From Sphingomonas sp. (GTDB taxonomy: Bacteria; Pseudomonadota; Alphaproteobacteria; Sphingomonadales; Sphingomonadaceae): DNA of 17,255 nt. The stretch is from contig JAPJRE010000037.1 of assembly GCA_030824725.1 (NCBI GenBank), positions 1 to 17,255 of the forward strand. Direction: 5' to 3'. The notes beneath the pieces are model-generated. The model had not been told where the DNA came from. It was given only the letters and a program-made list of their open reading frames with translations, and searched no databases. Made by a program: the position numbers and the translations under genes. How positions within the stretch are numbered: position 1 is the stretch's first letter; every line of letters starts with the position of its first letter. Below are positions 15,628-17,255 of the stretch, in pieces.

Positions 15628-16325
15628 TGTGCGGCGACCTCGAACAGAAGCGGCTGGGGCAGCCCGAGCGGCGGCACCGCGCCGAGCCGCGCACCTTCGA
15701 GCAGCGCCTGGACGCGGCGACTGCGCTTCGCATCGCCGTCCACGCGCACCAGCGTCACGTCGCGGAGCACGCCCTCGGCGTCGATCCGGGTGCGGATTCG
15801 CAGCCGGGCCGCTCCGCCGGCGCGCAGCACGCCCGCATCGATCACCAGCCGCCGGATGCGATTGGCCAGCGTCAGCACAAAGCCGCCGGTTTCGGATCGC
15901 GGGGCGCCGCCAATCACCCGCGGCGCGCTGACCCGCATCGTGTCCAGCGAGAGCATCGCGCTCGTCCTCGAGCCGCTACCGGCTGCCGGCGCTGGCGCCG
16001 CTGCCTTGCCGCGCGCGAGGACCACGGCCGAATGGGCGCTGGTGAAGCGCACGGTGAGCCCGGTGCCGCCCAGCAGCAGTGTTAGCGCCTCGGGCGCCGA
16101 GTAGGTACCGCGGATCGGGCTGGTGCGGCGATCGGCGGCCTGCGGTTCGTCGAGCAGCACGTCGACGCCGCTCGCCTCGCCGAACGCGACCAGCGCGGTG
16201 GCGAGGCGCTGGGCGGGGATGTCGAAGCGGTGCGTCGGCGTGGGCGCCTGCGCCCAGCCGGTGCCGGGCAGCCACAGCAGCCAGGCGAGCATCGTCCGCA
16301 CCGCACGCACGTGCCGTCGTCTCAT
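15624..16325 (-). CDS. Exported STN-domain protein with TonB-C-like end
   Basis: A 233-residue protein. The signal peptide spans 1-25 (TMLAWLLWLPGTGWA, cleavage after GWA or WAQA). The STN domain is at about 31-105: HRFDIPAQRLATALVAFGEA, then GTYSAPEALTLLLGGTGL. STN domains normally sit at the front of signalling TonB-dependent receptors or secretins, but here no plug, barrel or secretin domain follows. Residues 155-233 instead resemble TonB C-terminal domains (LRIRTRIDAEGVLRDVTLV and a final PPLGLPQPLLFEV), though without the N-terminal anchor of TonB. The ATG at 16325 overlaps the tonB stop (ATGA), which rules out the longer frame start at 16373. It may be a soluble periplasmic go-between for TonB and the FecR of this operon. 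Function unproven. Confidence 0.8.
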   Translation of the reverse strand: MRRRHVRAVRTMLAWLLWLPGTGWAQAPTPTHRFDIPAQRLATALVAFGEASGVDVLLDEPQAADRRTSPIRGTYSAPEALTLLLGGTGLTVRFTSAHSAVVLARGKAAAPAPAAGSGSRTSAMLSLDTMRVSAPRVIGGAPRSETGGFVLTLANRIRRLVIDAGVLRAGGAARLRIRTRIDAEGVLRDVTLVRVDGDAKRSRRVQALLEGARLGAVPPLGLPQPLLFEVAAQ

Positions 16326-17005
16326 TCGAGCGCGAATTCGATCGGCAGGCTCACGCTCACCGTCGTTGGCCATTCGGCGGGCGGGGGCGGGAGCGGCCGG
16401 GCGCGCATCACGGCGGAGAGCGCGGCATCGTCGAGCAGCCGCGATCCCGAGCTCGTCTCGATCCAGATCTGGTCGACCTGGCCGCCATGGTCCATCACGA
16501 AATGCACGCGGGCGATGCCGGTGACGGCGCCGCGCCGCGCCTCGGGCGGATAGCCGCGGAACCGCTCGATATGGCGCAGCAGGCGCGAGCGGAAATTCTC
16601 GCTGTCGGCGCCCCAGGCGGCGGGAGCGCTGGTGCGCGCCTCGGCACCCGGCGCGGCGGCGGCGTGCTCGGCGCCGGTCTCGGTCGGCGTGCTGCCTGGC
16701 GTACCGCCTTCCGGCGCCGGCGGTTTCGGTGCGGGCGTGGCGCCACGCCCGCTCGGCACGCCGCGCGGCAGGTCATTGCCGGCGGGGGCGCCCGAAGCGG
16801 TGCCGCCCGCGGCGCCCGTGTCGCTGCGATCGAGCGGCAGCATTTCCATCACCAGCGTGCCATGGCCCGGCTGCTGCGCGCTTCGCCCCGCCTCGCCGCT
16901 GCGCACCGCGACGAACAGCGCCACGCCGAGTGCGAGGTGAATCGCCAGCGAACCGGCGAAGCCATAACAGCGCGAGGACAGGGAGGAACGGGCGGCAAAG
17001 GTCAT
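16322..17005 (-). CDS. tonB: TonB-family energy transducer
   Basis: A 227-residue TonB-like protein. A single N-terminal membrane helix (about 15-35, containing SLAIHLALGVALFVAV with the conserved-type His) anchors it in the inner membrane for contact with ExbB/ExbD. A long Pro/Gly/Ala/Thr-rich spacer (about 65-130, with PAPKPPAPEG) spans the periplasm. The C-terminal domain (about 140-227) has the RGYPPEARRGAVTG segment, then VHFVMDHGGQVDQIWIETSSGSRLLD, matching the TonB-C pattern. The ATG at 17005 gives this layout; the frame continues to 17170 but that extension is basic and would bury the helix. It heads the operon with the STN protein, sigma and FecR. ExbB/ExbD are not in the window. It is probably a dedicated, accessory TonB. 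Confidence 0.9.
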   Translation of the reverse strand: MTFAARSSLSSRCYGFAGSLAIHLALGVALFVAVRSGEAGRSAQQPGHGTLVMEMLPLDRSDTGAAGGTASGAPAGNDLPRGVPSGRGATPAPKPPAPEGGTPGSTPTETGAEHAAAAPGAEARTSAPAAWGADSENFRSRLLRHIERFRGYPPEARRGAVTGIARVHFVMDHGGQVDQIWIETSSGSRLLDDAALSAVMRARPLPPPPAEWPTTVSVSLPIEFALE

Positions 17006-17154
17006 CGGTGGCGTCTCGATGCACCAGCGAGATGAAACTTCCGCGTCAGCTCCGCGACGCAGGCGCCTGCGCCGCTTCGCGAAAAAGTTCCGGCCCGCGA
17101 AAATTCCGTTTCGCGATTGCGCGCCGGATCTCTCTCGTAAGGCGGAGGGACGCA
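17006..17154. promoter_or_regulatory. Divergent region with 14-bp palindrome
   Basis: 149 bp lie between tonB and a plus-strand gene. A perfect 14-bp palindrome, CGCAGGCGCCTGCG, occupies 17058-17071, and a second, TTCGCGAA, sits at 17076-17083. On the minus strand GGAACTTT (17091-17084) resembles an ECF-type -35 element, but I found no matching -10. GGAGGG at 17144-17149, 5 nt before ATG 17155, is a good ribosome site for the plus-strand gene. Confidence 0.4.
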
Positions 17155-17255
17155 ATGAACGATCAAGCACTGGGACGGATGCGGGGCGTCGCGCCCTGTA
17201 CGTTGACGATCGGGGATCTGGTCCTGCGATCGCCCGAGGATGCCGGCGCGCTGCC
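17155..17255 (+). CDS. Unidentified protein, 5' fragment
   Basis: Only the first 33 complete codons and part of the next are visible. The start is well supported: ATG with GGAGGG 5 nt upstream and an open frame to the window edge. The visible peptide begins MNDQALGRMRGVAPCTLTIG and continues with DLVLRSPEDAGALP. There is no signal peptide or membrane segment in it. I do not recognise the family. It is divergent from the tonB operon and may share its control region. Confidence 0.6.
   Translation, partial: MNDQALGRMRGVAPCTLTIGDLVLRSPEDAGAL

Noticed and set aside
14101..16104. 667-codon plus-strand open frame across the second fecR, sigma and STN genes
   Set aside because: It lies antisense to three recognisable genes and has no motif of its own.
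17084..17091. GGAACTTT on the minus strand as an ECF-type -35 for tonB
   Set aside because: No credible -10 at the expected distance, so it is not listed as a promoter.
17006..17170. N-terminal extension of the TonB frame to 17170
   Set aside because: It adds 55 mostly basic residues before the membrane anchor and would cover the divergent promoter region and the start of the plus-strand gene.
1..17255. tRNA or rRNA genes, CRISPR arrays, insertion sequences, attachment sites
   Set aside because: No cloverleaf-like sequence, regularly spaced repeats, transposase or integrase motifs, or terminal repeats were seen by eye.

Overview
The window comes from a GC-rich Gram-negative bacterium, most likely an alphaproteobacterium of the Sphingomonas type. 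The grounds are base composition, a Wza/KpsD-type exporter, and two FecI/FecR-type cell-surface signalling sets with a TonB-dependent receptor. I could run no database search, so the genus is an inference. No rRNA, tRNA, CRISPR array, transposase or integrase is visible.

Left half (1-8999, minus strand): a compact surface-polysaccharide operon, read right to left. Order: HpcH/HpaI-type aldolase, inositol-monophosphatase-family phosphatase, outer-membrane polysaccharide export protein (OPX), Wzz-type chain-length protein, GT2 glycosyltransferase with two C-terminal membrane helices (GtrB/DPM1-like), GT87-like GT-C membrane glycosyltransferase, NAD-dependent epimerase/dehydratase, and an acetolactate-synthase-like ThDP enzyme cut by the left window edge. 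Six successive junctions are 4-nt ATGA overlaps, so the genes are probably co-transcribed and translationally coupled. The OPX and Wzz proteins would move a polymer across the envelope. The GT2/GT-C pair suggests a polyprenyl-phosphate-sugar donor used in the periplasm. The aldolase, phosphatase, epimerase and ThDP enzyme suggest synthesis of an unusual sugar or acidic substituent.

Middle (9000-13785, plus strand): a 116-bp divergent control region with a perfect inverted repeat, a secreted M23 (LytM) peptidase, then an ECF sigma factor, a membrane-anchored FecR, and an STN-containing TonB-dependent receptor. The last three form a textbook cell-surface signalling unit. The receptor starts inside the end of fecR.

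Right part (14053-17005, minus strand): a second signalling unit converging on the first. Order of transcription: TonB, a small exported protein joining an STN domain to a TonB-C-like domain but with no plug or barrel, an ECF sigma factor, and a FecR whose membrane segment carries a twin-arginine motif. This unit has no receptor of its own in the window. Its first two junctions are ATGA and GTGA overlaps. Between the sigma and fecR genes lies a strong Shine-Dalgarno that matches a tiny His/Cys-rich reading frame rather than fecR.

Right edge: a divergent intergenic region with a 14-bp palindrome, and the first 34 codons of an unidentified plus-strand gene.
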